Assembly (NCBI GenBank): GCA_030646295.1
Contig: JAUSND010000003.1
Location: 62,001-126,000, forward strand
Direction of reading: 5' to 3'
From: Moraxellaceae bacterium
GTDB lineage: Bacteria > Pseudomonadota > Gammaproteobacteria > Pseudomonadales > Moraxellaceae
DNA: 64,000 nucleotides
The position numbers and the translations under genes were made by a program. The stretch's first letter is position 1. The number at the start of each line of letters is the position of its first letter. The notes beneath the pieces were generated by a model. That model saw only the letters and a program-made list of their open reading frames with translations, made no database searches and was not told the origin of the DNA. Below are positions 43,661 through 53,693 of the stretch, piece by piece.

Positions 43661-45613
43661 GTGCAATCAGGATTCTGGCATGGGGTGGCAGTGGCGTTGG
43701 GGCTTTTGGCCTCGGCGACGGTGTTTGCCAACCCGGACTTTGTCGCAGCCCGTGAAGCGTACCGCAACGGGGATAACCAGACAGTGGCCGAAAAGGCCGA
43801 GGCACTGTCGCGTGATCCGCTGGGTATCTATCCACGCTACTGGCTGCTGACGCGGCAGGTGGAGACGGTAACGCCCGAGCAGATGCAGCCCTTCCTGAAG
43901 TACTACCAGGGGGCCTGGCTGGCGGAAAAGCTGCGTGCCGAGTGGCTGGCCGTGCTGGGGCGCAAAGGGGAGTGGCCCCTGTTTCGCGAGCAGTATGCCC
44001 TGTTGCTGGATGCGCCCGCGCAGGATCTGCGCTGTTATTCCTACAGTGCCCGTCTTGCTGCGGGCGACAAGAACGTACTGGCCAACGCGCGCGAAGCGCT
44101 CTGGTTCACTGCCCGTGACCTGCCGGCAGCGTGCAATGCCATCCTGCAGGCGCTGCAGGACTCTCCGGTGCTGACCGATGCTGATCGCTGGGCGCGCTTG
44201 CGCCTTGCGCTGCAGGCCAATGCCCATGGGCTGGCTCGGCATCTTGCCGGCCTGCTCGGACGGACCCTCACCGCCGCTGAGCTGCAGTCCATCGTGTCCG
44301 CTCCTTCGACGTATCTGGGCAAGGCATCGCTGGACACGCGTCTGGATCGCGAGCTGGCCGTGTTTGCCCTGGGGCGCTTGTCGCGCTCCGACCGTGATGC
44401 GGCAGCGGTCCTGCTGGAAAAACGGCAGGCTGCGCTTGGCGAGGAAGCGGCTGCCTATGCCTGGCAGCAGCTGGGTCTGACGGCTGCCCGCAAGCTTGAT
44501 CCGCGGGCACTGGACTGGATGGCCATGGCCGATGGCAAGACCACCTGGACGGATGAGCTGCTGGAATGGCGCATTCGCATGGCATTGCGGGCAGGCAACT
44601 GGGAGCTGGCCCTGCGCAGTATCCGTCAGCTCAGTGACCAGACCCGTCAGCAGCGCAGCTGGCAATACTGGGAGGCCAGGGCACTGGAGGTGCGCAAGGC
44701 CATGCCTGGCGCCAGTCGCATTTTTGCCATGCTGAGTCTGGATGACGACTATTACGGCCTGCTGGCGCGTGATCGTCTGGGGCCGCTGATGGGGCCCGGC
44801 AATACGGCGTATCGCGTGACAGAGGATGACAAACGCAAGGTGCAGGCGCATGCCGGACTGCAACGGGCGCTGGCACTGAACGGCATGGGATTTCGCACGG
44901 AAGCCGTGCGTGAATGGAACTGGGCATTGCGCGGGGCGGATGATCGCCTGCTGCTGGCCGCGGCCGAGGCGGCCAACGATGTCGGCTGGTATGACCGGGC
45001 CATCTATGCCGCAGACCGGACAAAGCAACTGCACAATTACAGCCTTCGCTATCTGGCGCCCTATCGTGAGGTGACGCGAGGCTATGCGCAGGAACTTGGT
45101 CTGGACGAGTCCTGGGTGTATGGGCTGATTCGCCAGGAAAGCCGTTTTGTGTCGTCTGCCCGTTCATCGGTAGGGGCGGGCGGGCTGATGCAGGTCATGC
45201 CGTCAACGGCACAATGGGTGGCCAACCGCATGGGCATCAAGTACCACAGTGGCATGGTGAACGAGGTGGGGACCAATGTGCAGCTGGGCACCTACTACAT
45301 GAAACATGTGCTGGAGACGCTCAGTAACCAGCCAGTGCTGGCCACCGCGGGTTATAACGCCGGGCCGAGCCGTGCGCGTGGCTGGCAGCCTGCCGATGCT
45401 CCCATGGAGGCAGCGATCTACATTGAAAGCATTCCTTTCCTGGAAACGCGGGACTATGTGAAAAAGGTGATGGCCAATGCGGTTGCCTACAGCATGACGT
45501 TCGGGGAAAAGCGGACATCGCTGACGACCCGTCTGGGGGCCATTCCTCCACGCAATCAGGTGATCCCCGAGTCTGAGCCAGAGCCCGATCTCGCACAGAC
45601 GGCCACTGAATAA
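43661..45613 (+). CDS. slt: Soluble lytic murein transglycosylase (Slt70 type)
   Basis: This periplasmic enzyme cleaves peptidoglycan glycan strands. It is 650 residues with a GTG start at 43661, which follows AGGGAG and gives a signal peptide (VQSGFWHGVAVALGLLASATVFA). The frame from 43574 adds 29 residues without signal features. A long alpha-helical superhelical U/L-domain (~25-480) precedes the SLT domain, with catalytic Glu in LIRQESRF and GGLMQVMPSTAQWVA following. It is divergent from miaB. A tail rich in Glu and Pro ends the protein. Confidence 0.93.
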   Translation: MQSGFWHGVAVALGLLASATVFANPDFVAAREAYRNGDNQTVAEKAEALSRDPLGIYPRYWLLTRQVETVTPEQMQPFLKYYQGAWLAEKLRAEWLAVLGRKGEWPLFREQYALLLDAPAQDLRCYSYSARLAAGDKNVLANAREALWFTARDLPAACNAILQALQDSPVLTDADRWARLRLALQANAHGLARHLAGLLGRTLTAAELQSIVSAPSTYLGKASLDTRLDRELAVFALGRLSRSDRDAAAVLLEKRQAALGEEAAAYAWQQLGLTAARKLDPRALDWMAMADGKTTWTDELLEWRIRMALRAGNWELALRSIRQLSDQTRQQRSWQYWEARALEVRKAMPGASRIFAMLSLDDDYYGLLARDRLGPLMGPGNTAYRVTEDDKRKVQAHAGLQRALALNGMGFRTEAVREWNWALRGADDRLLLAAAEAANDVGWYDRAIYAADRTKQLHNYSLRYLAPYREVTRGYAQELGLDESWVYGLIRQESRFVSSARSSVGAGGLMQVMPSTAQWVANRMGIKYHSGMVNEVGTNVQLGTYYMKHVLETLSNQPVLATAGYNAGPSRARGWQPADAPMEAAIYIESIPFLETRDYVKKVMANAVAYSMTFGEKRTSLTTRLGAIPPRNQVIPESEPEPDLAQTATE

Positions 45614-45625
45614 AGTGATGTGTAC

Positions 45626-46249
45626 ATGAACAGATTTCCCGTTGGCCGGATTATTTCACTTGTTGTCATTGCGTTGGCTCTGATGGTCGCGTTGCTGGCC
45701 GGCTGGCGCTATTTTGTGCTGAGCCGGGCGGCGGATGCCTTGCCGGTGAATACCCGCATGGGTGGGGACTTTGTCCTGCCCTCAACGCGCGATGTGCCAC
45801 TGGAGTTACGGCAACTGCGCGGCAAGGTGGTGCTGCTGAACTTCGGTTTTGCGTCGTGTCCGGACGTCTGTCCGACCGTGCTGGCACGCTTGCGGCAGGT
45901 GATTGGAGAGCTGGGGCCGGATGCTGCCCGTGCCCAGGTCGTGTTTGTCTCGTTCGATCCGGCACGCGACACGATGGCACATTTGAAAGGCTATGTGGCC
46001 CACTTTCATCCGGACATCATTGGTGCCACAGGCAGTGATGCGGAGATTGCGGCTGTTGCCAAAAAATATGGTGTGGTCTATCTCAAGGAAGACACGGGCT
46101 CGGCCGCAGGCTATGGTTTTGCCCACAGCGATTACATTTATCTGCTCGATACCGAAGGGCGGGTACGCAAGCTTTATGACAATCAGGCCCCCACGACGCA
46201 GATCAGTGCGGATGTGAGAACCCTGCTTGCCGCAGATGGTGTGTTCTGA
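45626..46249 (+). CDS. SCO1/SenC family copper chaperone
   Basis: This is a membrane-anchored periplasmic thioredoxin-fold protein that helps load copper into the Cu(A) site of cytochrome oxidase. One N-terminal membrane helix (IISLVVIALALMVALLAGW) is followed by the copper motif CPDVC (C-x3-C) in FASCPDVCPT and the ligand His in GFAHSDYIYL. ATG 45626 is used; GTG 45620 is possible. It is followed by a PCuAC chaperone gene, its usual functional partner. Confidence 0.9.
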   Translation: MNRFPVGRIISLVVIALALMVALLAGWRYFVLSRAADALPVNTRMGGDFVLPSTRDVPLELRQLRGKVVLLNFGFASCPDVCPTVLARLRQVIGELGPDAARAQVVFVSFDPARDTMAHLKGYVAHFHPDIIGATGSDAEIAAVAKKYGVVYLKEDTGSAAGYGFAHSDYIYLLDTEGRVRKLYDNQAPTTQISADVRTLLAADGVF

Positions 46250-46266
46250 CGAATGACAGGGGTGGC

Positions 46267-46758
46267 ATGATGGGTTTCAAACGAGGCATGTGGATGCTGG
46301 TGATGCTGTTGCCCCTGTCTGTGCAGGCAGCAGGCAATAATGATGCGCCTCCTGTGCAGGTGATGTCTGCCTGGGTGCCGGAGCCACCGTCGGTATCGAG
46401 GAATGCAGCGGCCTATGTCACGGTGCTGGGCGGCGGGCAGGATGACATCCTGCTGGGCGCCAGCAGCCCGGTTGCCGAGGTGGTCGAGTTGCATGAAACC
46501 AGTGTGGCGGGCGGGGTGTTGCGCATGCGTCCGGTGGCGGCTCTGCCGGTGTCAGCGCGGCAGCGGATCGAGTTCAGTCCCGGCGGACTGCACTTCATGC
46601 TGATCAACCTGAACAAGCCCTTGCGTGTGGGTGAAAAGGTGCCACTGGAGCTGCGCTTCGAGAAGTCCGGTCGCATCAGGACCGAGGCGGAAGTGCGGTC
46701 ATTGCCACCCACGCCGGCGGCTGGTGCCGGAGACATGCATCACCACAGCCATCATTAA
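46267..46758 (+). CDS. PCuA(C) periplasmic copper chaperone
   Basis: This is a 163-residue exported protein with signal peptide MMGFKRGMWMLVMLLPLSVQAA. The copper site H-x10-M-x21-H-x-M is complete: His in ELHETS, Met in LRMRP, then LHFML. The C-terminus is histidine-rich (DMHHHSHH) and may bind extra metal. It follows the SCO1-like gene by 17 bases, so the two form an operon for copper delivery to cytochrome oxidase. The oxidase genes are not here. Confidence 0.92.
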   Translation: MMGFKRGMWMLVMLLPLSVQAAGNNDAPPVQVMSAWVPEPPSVSRNAAAYVTVLGGGQDDILLGASSPVAEVVELHETSVAGGVLRMRPVAALPVSARQRIEFSPGGLHFMLINLNKPLRVGEKVPLELRFEKSGRIRTEAEVRSLPPTPAAGAGDMHHHSHH

Positions 46759-46915
46759 ACGCATCAATTCCCCTGTTTTTTTCATGGGAATATGGTCCGG
46801 TCGTATTTTTGTTGCGATAACGCCCCGGTTCGCAATGTCGGCTTTTTTTCAAACAGCACGGATGCTAGCTTCGTTTGCTCATCTGGCCTGACTGCCTCTC
46901 CAGCCTGCCGTTCTG

Positions 46916-46938
46916 GCGGATTTTCATGAGAAATCCGC
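46916..46938. promoter_or_regulatory. Inverted repeat upstream of the RND pump operon (candidate operator)
   Basis: GCGGATTT (46916-46923) and AAATCCGC (46931-46938) flank TCATGAG. It lies 66 bases before the adaptor start codon. The arm and spacer lengths suit a TetR- or MarR-type repressor site, but no regulator gene is adjacent. It could also be a hairpin ending the copper operon. The rest of 46759-47003 shows no gene. Confidence 0.45.
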
Positions 46939-47003
46939 AGGACTACCCTAGGCTGTAAGCAGCACCACCCTATCCGTTTTGACTGTATATCCAGGAGCGC
47001 ATC

Positions 47004-48176
47004 ATGCGTCACAGGACTTTCCTGCTTCCCGTTTTTTCCACGGTACTGATGACGGCCATGCTGGCTGGTTGCGGCAAGCAGGAGCAGGCGGCCGGTGGTC
47101 CCGGTGGCGAGATGCCGCCGGCTGAAGTAGGAGTGGTGACAATCACGCCGGGCAAGCTGGCCCTGACCTCGGAGTTGCCGGGGCGTCTGGAGGCATTGCG
47201 CACAGCCGATGTGCGGGCCCGTGTATCAGGCATTGTGCTGGAGCGCGTCTTTCGTGAAGGCTCTGATGTGCGTGCCGGCGATGTGCTCTACCGGATTGAT
47301 GCAGCACCGTACCGTGCGACATACGATAGCGCCCGTGCGGCGCTGGCCCGCGCCGAAGCAGCACAGATCGATGCACGCATGCGTGAAGAGCGGGCGCAGT
47401 CCCTGATCGGCAAGAAAATGATCAGCCAGCAGGATTTTGATTCTGCCGTGGCCAACGCCCGTGCCACACAGGCGGATGTCATGGCGGCAAAGTCGGCGCT
47501 GGAGTCGGCTCGTCTCAATCTGGAGTACGCCACGGTGCGTGCCCCGATTTCCGGTCGTATCGGTCGTGCCCTGGTGACGGAAGGCGCGCTGGTCGGGCAG
47601 GGCGAAGCTACGCCGCTTGCCGTCATCCAGCAGCTCAATCCCCTGTATGTGAATTTTACCCAGTCCAGCACTGAAGTCCTGAACCTGCGCAAGGCACTGG
47701 ATGCCGGCGAGGTGAAGGGTGTGGGACGGCAGGCGGAAGTGCAGGTGGTGATGGAGGACGGCAGCGTCTATCCGCATGCCGGCAAACTGCTTTTCTCTGA
47801 TCTGGCCGTAGACCCGGCAACCGGCACCGTCGCATTGCGTGCCGAAGTTCCCAATCCTGATGCCTTCCTGCTGCCCGGCATGTTTGTACGTGCCCGTGTG
47901 CAGCAGGCGGTGGCCGAGCAGGGCATTACGGTGCCCCAGCGCGGCTTGCAGCGTGGCCCGCAAGGTGCGTTCGTGATGGTGGTGAAGGATGGCAAGGCGG
48001 AAGTGCAGCCAGTCACCACCGGGGCAGCGCAGGGCGATGTCTGGGTGATCATGTCCGGGCTCAAGGGTGGAGAGCAGGTGATTGTGGAAGGCCTGCAAAA
48101 AGTGAAGCCGGGGGCACCGGCCAAGGCCGTGCCGTTTGGTGCGGTACCGCCAGCCTCGCCTGCGGCGACGAAGTAA
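47004..48176 (+). CDS. RND efflux periplasmic adaptor lipoprotein (AcrA/MexA type)
   Basis: This membrane-fusion protein of 390 residues links an inner-membrane RND pump to an outer-membrane channel. The signal peptide ends in lipobox MLAGC (Cys23). It is followed by the lipoyl/barrel-sandwich halves (VRARVSGIVLERVFREGSDV and APISGRIGRALV, shown in part) around a coiled coil (~100-165), then beta-barrel and membrane-proximal domains. Start 47004 follows AGGAGCGC. It lies 15 bases before the pump gene. Confidence 0.93.
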   Translation: MRHRTFLLPVFSTVLMTAMLAGCGKQEQAAGGPGGEMPPAEVGVVTITPGKLALTSELPGRLEALRTADVRARVSGIVLERVFREGSDVRAGDVLYRIDAAPYRATYDSARAALARAEAAQIDARMREERAQSLIGKKMISQQDFDSAVANARATQADVMAAKSALESARLNLEYATVRAPISGRIGRALVTEGALVGQGEATPLAVIQQLNPLYVNFTQSSTEVLNLRKALDAGEVKGVGRQAEVQVVMEDGSVYPHAGKLLFSDLAVDPATGTVALRAEVPNPDAFLLPGMFVRARVQQAVAEQGITVPQRGLQRGPQGAFVMVVKDGKAEVQPVTTGAAQGDVWVIMSGLKGGEQVIVEGLQKVKPGAPAKAVPFGAVPPASPAATK

Positions 48177-48191
48177 CAGGAGCCGACATTC

Positions 48192-51100
48192 ATGGCCAGT
48201 TTTTTTGTGGATCGCCCGGTATTTGCCTGGGTGATCGCCCTCATCATCGCGCTGGCAGGCATCCTGTCCATTCGTGGATTGCCGGTGTCGCAGTACCCCT
48301 CCATTGCGCCGCCTGCCATTGCGGTATCGGCAAGCTATCCGGGTGCTTCCGCGCAAACCCTTGAAGATACGGTTACTGCCGTCATCGAACAGGAAATGAA
48401 CGGCGCTGAGGGATTGCAGTACATGTACTCCACCTCGGAGTCTTCGGGCACGGCCAGCATCACGCTGTCCTTCAAGCCTGGCGTTGATATCAACATGGCC
48501 AGTGTGGAAGTGCAGAACCGTCTGAAACGCGTGGAGTCGCGTCTGCCCGCCGAAGTGCGTGCACAGGGCATTCGTGTCGACAAGGCGGCCAACAATTTCC
48601 TGATGTTCGTGATTCTCGCCTCGACGGATGGCAAGCTGTCGCGTACCGATCTGGCCAATTACGCCAGCGCCAGCATTATTGATCCCTTGCGGCGTGTGGA
48701 TGGTGTGGGTGATGTCACGCTGTTCGGTTCCGAATATGCCATGCGTATCTGGCTGGAGCCGGCAAAGCTGACCGGCTTCAACCTCACGGCATCGGATGTT
48801 ACTGCGGCCATTCGTGACCAGAATGTGCAGGTGACCGGTGGTGCGCTGGGCGGTTTGCCGGCCGTGGCAGGGCAGGCGCTGAACGCGACGGTGGTGGTGC
48901 CGCAATCACGACTTTCCACCCCCGAACAGTTTGGCAACATCATCCTGCGTGCCAATCCGGATGGATCGGTCGTGCGTCTGCACGATGTTGCGCGCGTGGA
49001 ACTGGGTGCTGCAGATTATTCCGTGGAAGCGCGCCTGAATGGCAAGCCGGTTGCCGGCATGGGCATCAAGCTTACGCCGACGGCAAATGCGCTGGCCACG
49101 GCCACGGCAGTGAAGGCCAAAATGGCCGAACTCAAGCCGTACTTTCTTGAGGGCATGGATTACAAGGTGCCCTATGACACGTCCCGGTTTGTGAAGATTT
49201 CCATCGAGGAAGTGGTCAAGACGCTGGTGGAGGCCATCATCCTTGTCTTCCTGGTGATGTATCTCTTTCTGCAGAACCTGCGTGCCACGATCATTCCGAC
49301 GATTGTGGTGCCGGTGGCATTGCTTGGCACCATGGCAGCCATGCTGGTCTTCGGCTTTTCCATCAACGTGCTGACCATGTTCGGCATGGTGCTGGCCATC
49401 GGTATCCTGGTGGACGATGCCATTGTGGTGGTGGAAAACGTCGAACGCATCATGAGTGAGGAAGGGTTGTCTCCCCGCGAAGCGACGCGCAAGGCGATGG
49501 GACAGATTACCGGGGCCATTATCGGCATCACGCTGGTGCTGGTGGCGGTATTCATTCCGATGGCGTTTTTCACCGGCTCGGTCGGCAACATCTACCGGCA
49601 GTTCTCGCTGTCGCTGGTGGCCTCGATCGCGTTCTCTGCCCTGCTGGCACTGACCCTGACGCCTGCATTGTGTGCCACCCTGCTCAAGCCGATCGAGAAG
49701 GGGCATCAGCACGCAAAGTCCGGTTTCTTCGGCTGGTTCAATCGCAGCTTTGCGCGTACGACAGAAGGCTATCAGGGCCTGGTGGCCCGCATCATCGGCA
49801 AGACGGGGCGCTGGATGCTGGTGTACGGCGTCATTCTTGTGGTGGTCGGTCTGCTGTTTGTGCGCTTGCCGTCGTCCTTCCTGCCGGAAGAAGACCAGGG
49901 CTATTTCCTCAACGTCATCATGCTGCCGGCAGGTGCAACGCAGGAGCGCACGCTCAAGGTACTGGGCCAGCTGGAGAACTATTACACCCAGGCAGAAAAG
50001 AATGTCGATGAAGTGGTGACGGTGGCGGGGTTCAGCTTTTTCGGGCGAGGACAGAACGGCGGTATTGCCTTCACGACACTCAAGCCATGGGATGAGCGCA
50101 CCACTCCGGACTCGCATGTTTCTGCAGTGGTTGGCCGGGCGTTCGGTTATTTCATGAGCGTGAAGGATGCGATCATTTTCCCGCTGAATCCGCCGCCAAT
50201 TCCCGAGCTTGGCAACTCCTCGGGCTTTGACTTCCGCTTGCAGGATCGCAGCGGCATGGGGCATGCCAAGCTGATTGATGCGCGCAACATGATGCTGGGC
50301 ATGGCATCGCAGAGCAAGGTGGTGACCGGTCTGCGTCCGGAAGGGCAGGAAGACACACCACAGTTGCAGGTGGATGTGGATCGCGAGAAGGCCCGTGCAC
50401 TTGGCTTGCAACTGTCGGATGTCAACTCGATGCTGGCGGTTACCTTCGGTTCATCCTATGTGAATGATTTTGTGCGCGAGGGCCGTATCCAGAAGGTGAT
50501 TGTGCAGGCGAAGGCGCCGGAGCGCATGTTGCCTGAAGACATCATGAAGTTGCGTGTGCGCAATGCGTCGGGAACCATGGTGCCCTTCTCTGCGTTTTCG
50601 AATTCGCACTGGGTCATGGGCTCGCCCCGACTGGAGCGTTACAACGGGTTTCCGTCGGTCAAGCTTTCAGGCAGTGCGGCGCCCGGGCTGAGTACGGGTG
50701 AGGCGATGGCAGAAATGGAAGCCATCTTCGCCAAGCTGCCGCCGGGCTTTGGCTATGAGTGGTCAGGTCAGTCCTACGAGGAACGGCTCTCCGGTGCGCA
50801 GGCACCAGCGTTGTATGCCTTGTCGATTCTGGCGGTGTTCCTGGTGCTGGCTGCGCTGTATGAATCCTGGTCGATTCCGCTGGCCGTTATTCTGGTGGTG
50901 CCACTCGGGGTGTTCGGTGCCTTGATGGGGGTGACATTGCGCGGCATGCCGGATGATGTGTATTTCAAGGTGGGCCTGATTGCGGTGGTGGGCTTGTCAG
51001 CGAAAAACGCCATCCTGATCATCGAGTTTGCCAAGGACCTGCAGGCACAGGGCAAGGGATTGATCGAAGCGACACTGGAGGCTGTACATTTGCGTTTCCG

Positions 51101-51356
51101 CCCGATCCTGATGACCTCGCTGGCATTCATTCTGGGCGTGTTGCCGCTGGTGCTGGCGAGTGGTGCCGGTTCTGCCAGCCAGCGTGCCATTGGCACGGGC
51201 GTCATGGGTGGCATGATTACGGCGACGCTGTTTGCCGTATTCCTGGTGCCGGTGTTTTTTGTGGTGGTGCGACGGCTGTTCAAGGTCAGTGAGCGGCAAC
51301 GCAAGCTGTATGCCCATGAGTCCGACGGGGAAGACAAACCGTCATCACACGCCTGA
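48192..51356 (+). CDS. RND multidrug efflux transporter (HAE1/AcrB family)
   Basis: This is a proton-driven inner-membrane pump of 1054 residues. It starts [19 protein letters not shown] as in AcrB/MexB; the proton-relay pair is D-D in [13 protein letters not shown], and a second transmembrane block begins near [19 protein letters not shown]1 hydrophobe/amphiphile exporters expel drugs, dyes and detergents, though the actual substrates are unknown. The operon ends with a strong terminator directly after this gene, so the outer-membrane factor must come from elsewhere. A local repressor gene is also missing. Confidence 0.95.
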   Translation: MASFFVDRPVFAWVIALIIALAGILSIRGLPVSQYPSIAPPAIAVSASYPGASAQTLEDTVTAVIEQEMNGAEGLQYMYSTSESSGTASITLSFKPGVDINMASVEVQNRLKRVESRLPAEVRAQGIRVDKAANNFLMFVILASTDGKLSRTDLANYASASIIDPLRRVDGVGDVTLFGSEYAMRIWLEPAKLTGFNLTASDVTAAIRDQNVQVTGGALGGLPAVAGQALNATVVVPQSRLSTPEQFGNIILRANPDGSVVRLHDVARVELGAADYSVEARLNGKPVAGMGIKLTPTANALATATAVKAKMAELKPYFLEGMDYKVPYDTSRFVKISIEEVVKTLVEAIILVFLVMYLFLQNLRATIIPTIVVPVALLGTMAAMLVFGFSINVLTMFGMVLAIGILVDDAIVVVENVERIMSEEGLSPREATRKAMGQITGAIIGITLVLVAVFIPMAFFTGSVGNIYRQFSLSLVASIAFSALLALTLTPALCATLLKPIEKGHQHAKSGFFGWFNRSFARTTEGYQGLVARIIGKTGRWMLVYGVILVVVGLLFVRLPSSFLPEEDQGYFLNVIMLPAGATQERTLKVLGQLENYYTQAEKNVDEVVTVAGFSFFGRGQNGGIAFTTLKPWDERTTPDSHVSAVVGRAFGYFMSVKDAIIFPLNPPPIPELGNSSGFDFRLQDRSGMGHAKLIDARNMMLGMASQSKVVTGLRPEGQEDTPQLQVDVDREKARALGLQLSDVNSMLAVTFGSSYVNDFVREGRIQKVIVQAKAPERMLPEDIMKLRVRNASGTMVPFSAFSNSHWVMGSPRLERYNGFPSVKLSGSAAPGLSTGEAMAEMEAIFAKLPPGFGYEWSGQSYEERLSGAQAPALYALSILAVFLVLAALYESWSIPLAVILVVPLGVFGALMGVTLRGMPDDVYFKVGLIAVVGLSAKNAILIIEFAKDLQAQGKGLIEATLEAVHLRFRPILMTSLAFILGVLPLVLASGAGSASQRAIGTGVMGGMITATLFAVFLVPVFFVVVRRLFKVSERQRKLYAHESDGEDKPSSHA

Positions 51357-51369
51357 TGGCATGCAGACA

Positions 51370-51403
51370 AAAAAAGAGGCCCGGTAATCCGGGCCTCTTT
51401 TTT
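51370..51403 (+). terminator. Rho-independent terminator after the RND operon
   Basis: AAAAAAGAGGCCCGG (51370-51384) and CCGGGCCTCTTTTTT (51389-51403) form a perfect 15-bp stem with loop TAAT and a U-run. It starts 13 bases after the pump stop codon. Confidence 0.93.
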
Positions 51404-51467
51404 ATGGCGGCTTCGCCTGTATCATGCGGTTCGTTTTTTTATCAGGCCTCTGTGCAAGGATGTACCC

Positions 51468-52472
51468 ATGAGGAGTTTTCCCCGGTTTCTGGTTTCAGTG
51501 TTGTCGGTGCTGGGTTTGTTGGCGGCTGGCATGGCGAATGCCAATGGCAGTCGCTGCGAGCGACCACGGTTGAAGACGGCGCAATCGGTGCCTGTTGCTG
51601 CACCTGGTGAGGTGACTGTTGCGACACAGAACCTGTGGCGGCTGTTTGATGATGTCGATAACGGCGGGGAAGTGGCCTCGCCTGAAAAATACCGGTTGAA
51701 GCTGGGCAAGCTGGCACACCAGATGGTGGATGTGTTGCAGGTGCCCGATGTTGTCGCTGTACAGGAAGCTGAAAACCAGGCGGTGCTGCGTGCACTGGCG
51801 GCGGAGGTTGCCCGGCAGTCAGGGCAGAGGCCCTATCAGGCCATACTGGTCGAGGGCCAGGACCCTGGCGGCATTGATGTCGGTTTTCTGGTGCGGCCCG
51901 ACTGGAAGGTGCAGTCAGTAACGCCGTTGCTCGCGGGCCTGCGCATAGATGGCAAGCCGCTGTTTGACCGGCCGCCACTGCATCTGGTGGTGCGGGATGA
52001 CAAGGGCGGCAAGCTTGAGCTGATCAATGTACACCTCAAGTCCCTGCGCGGCTCCGACAAGCCGGGCAAGGCCCTGAAAATTGCCGAGAAACGCCGGCAG
52101 CAGGCCGCTGCACTGGCCGGCTGGTGGCGACAGTACCAGCAGGCGCATCCGCAGGCGCAGGTGCTGATGCTGGGCGATTTCAATGCCACGCCAGAGGTGC
52201 TGGGAAATGTGGATGTTCTGGGCAAGCTGCAGGCGGCGGGCCTGAGCATGCTGGGTCAGCGGCTGCCCGAGGCAGAACGCTACAGCTATGTCTTCCAGTG
52301 TCGCCCCGATCTCATCGACAACATCCTGGCCAGTCCTGCACTGGTGCCGCGCGTCAGTTCGGTGCGGGCAAGTCGCGGTAATGCAGATGCCCACCGGAGC
52401 ATGGTAAAAGTGACGGACTCCGCAGTGGGCAGTTCGGATCACGATGCGCTGCTTGTCTATCTGCGGCGGTAG
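51468..52472 (+). CDS. Secreted endonuclease/exonuclease/phosphatase-family protein
   Basis: This is a 334-residue exported protein with signal peptide MRSFPRFLVSVLSVLGLLAAGMANA. The EEP fold motifs are present: VATQNLWRL, metal Glu in VVAVQEAEN, GGIDVGFLVRPDW, INVHLKSLRG, LMLGDFNATPE and SSDHDALLVYL. These indicate a metal-dependent phosphodiesterase or nuclease acting outside the cytoplasm. The substrate may be nucleic acid, a phosphoinositide or another diester. It stands alone between two terminator-bounded units. AAGGA lies upstream of ATG 51468. Confidence 0.85.
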   Translation: MRSFPRFLVSVLSVLGLLAAGMANANGSRCERPRLKTAQSVPVAAPGEVTVATQNLWRLFDDVDNGGEVASPEKYRLKLGKLAHQMVDVLQVPDVVAVQEAENQAVLRALAAEVARQSGQRPYQAILVEGQDPGGIDVGFLVRPDWKVQSVTPLLAGLRIDGKPLFDRPPLHLVVRDDKGGKLELINVHLKSLRGSDKPGKALKIAEKRRQQAAALAGWWRQYQQAHPQAQVLMLGDFNATPEVLGNVDVLGKLQAAGLSMLGQRLPEAERYSYVFQCRPDLIDNILASPALVPRVSSVRASRGNADAHRSMVKVTDSAVGSSDHDALLVYLRR

Positions 52473-52493
52473 GGTTTCGTTTAGGGTTTCGTT
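52470..52493 (+). repeat. Tandem 12-bp duplication at the end of the EEP gene
   Basis: TAGGGTTTCGTT occurs twice without a gap (52470-52481 and 52482-52493). The first TAG is the stop codon of the gene. It is probably a replication slip with no effect on the protein. Confidence 0.7.
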
Positions 52494-52529
52494 CAGACAG
52501 CACTTTTTCACCAGGCACAGGATTTTCGC

Positions 52530-53567
52530 ATGGCAGACAAACCTTCCCGTCGTCACGAGCCGCACCTGCGGGTGGAAAAGCCGCGTGACCGCTTGCTGGC
52601 CCGTCCGGCGCATCGTTATCCGGTGACGGAGCACTGCAATGGAGAGCAGTTTTTCAACGCTGCCGTACCTGCACGTGATCTGGGGCAGGTTTTTACCTGG
52701 CTGCGCAATCGTCAGCCTTCGCGCTGGCCCGGCTGGGTGGAAAACGAAAAATTTGCGCCGCCACCGGAACGTCACTCCACGCAGATCCGCGACTGGCGCG
52801 TGACGTTCATCAATCATGCCACCATGCTGCTGCAGATCGGTCCGTACAACCTGCTGACCGATCCGGTGTGGTCCGAGCGGGTGAGCCCGTTCAGTTATGT
52901 CGGTCCGCGCCGCGTGCGTGCGGCGGGCGTTGCCTTGCAGGATCTGCCCCCGATTGACGTGGTGCTGCTGAGTCACAACCATTATGACCATCTCGATCTG
53001 GCGACACTGAAGTGGCTGGAGCGACGGGATCATCCGCACATTGTTACCGGTCTTGGCAATGCCGCACTGTTGCATGCAAATGGCATCCGGCATGTCAGCG
53101 AGCTTGACTGGTGGCATCACATCACGCATGGCGACATGAAAATCCATTTTGTGCCGGCGCAGCATTTTTCCGGCCGCGGTTTGCGTGACCGTGACATGAG
53201 TCTGTGGGGCGGGCTGTGGGTGGAGACATCAGCGGGAGCAATGTTCTTTGCCGGGGATACCGGCTATGGCCCGCACTTCCGCGAAATACGGGAGCGCCTC
53301 GGTACGCCGCGACTGGCGCTGTTGCCGATTGGTGCCTATGAGCCGTACTGGTTCATGGGGCCGGTGCACATGAATCCGGATGATGCCGTGAAGGCGCATC
53401 AGGATCTGGATGCGGATGTGTCTATGGCGATCCATTTCAACACCTTCCAGCTTACCGACGAAACCATCGATCGCCCGGTCAGGGATCTGGCGGAGGCCCT
53501 GCAAAAGCATGGCGTAGCTCCCGCTCGTTTTGTCGTGCTGAAAGAGGGCGAAAGCCGGGTGCTGTAA
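52530..53567 (+). CDS. Metallo-beta-lactamase-fold hydrolase (NAPE-PLD/UlaG-like)
   Basis: This is a cytoplasmic zinc hydrolase of 345 residues. The metal-binding motif is LLSHNHYDHLD (H-x-H-x-D-H, ~146-156), with further ligands in VPAQHFSGRG and FFAGDTGYGPHF and a late His in MAIHFNTFQL. The layout matches bacterial homologues of N-acyl-phosphatidylethanolamine phospholipase D. Real substrates in bacteria are mostly unknown, so only a hydrolase is claimed. AGGA lies upstream of ATG 52530. It may be co-transcribed with the EEP gene 57 bases upstream. Confidence 0.85.
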   Translation: MADKPSRRHEPHLRVEKPRDRLLARPAHRYPVTEHCNGEQFFNAAVPARDLGQVFTWLRNRQPSRWPGWVENEKFAPPPERHSTQIRDWRVTFINHATMLLQIGPYNLLTDPVWSERVSPFSYVGPRRVRAAGVALQDLPPIDVVLLSHNHYDHLDLATLKWLERRDHPHIVTGLGNAALLHANGIRHVSELDWWHHITHGDMKIHFVPAQHFSGRGLRDRDMSLWGGLWVETSAGAMFFAGDTGYGPHFREIRERLGTPRLALLPIGAYEPYWFMGPVHMNPDDAVKAHQDLDADVSMAIHFNTFQLTDETIDRPVRDLAEALQKHGVAPARFVVLKEGESRVL

Positions 53568-53693
53568 CGGTGGCGCCTGATCAGCCATGCCGCTATCGGA
53601 TGACTGACCGCAAAAGCCGGTATCCGGTGCGTGTCCATCAGCTACATTTTCCTTGAAGGGGCATGATGTTCATGGCCCGGGCGGGGTTATGGC

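Noticed and set aside
47226..50411. Minus-strand frames opposite the RND genes
   Set aside because: They mirror codon bias of the plus-strand pump genes and have no recognisable family.
53568..53693. Possible manganese riboswitch (yybP-ykoY) before terC
   Set aside because: The conserved core segments of that riboswitch were not found in the 126-base gap.
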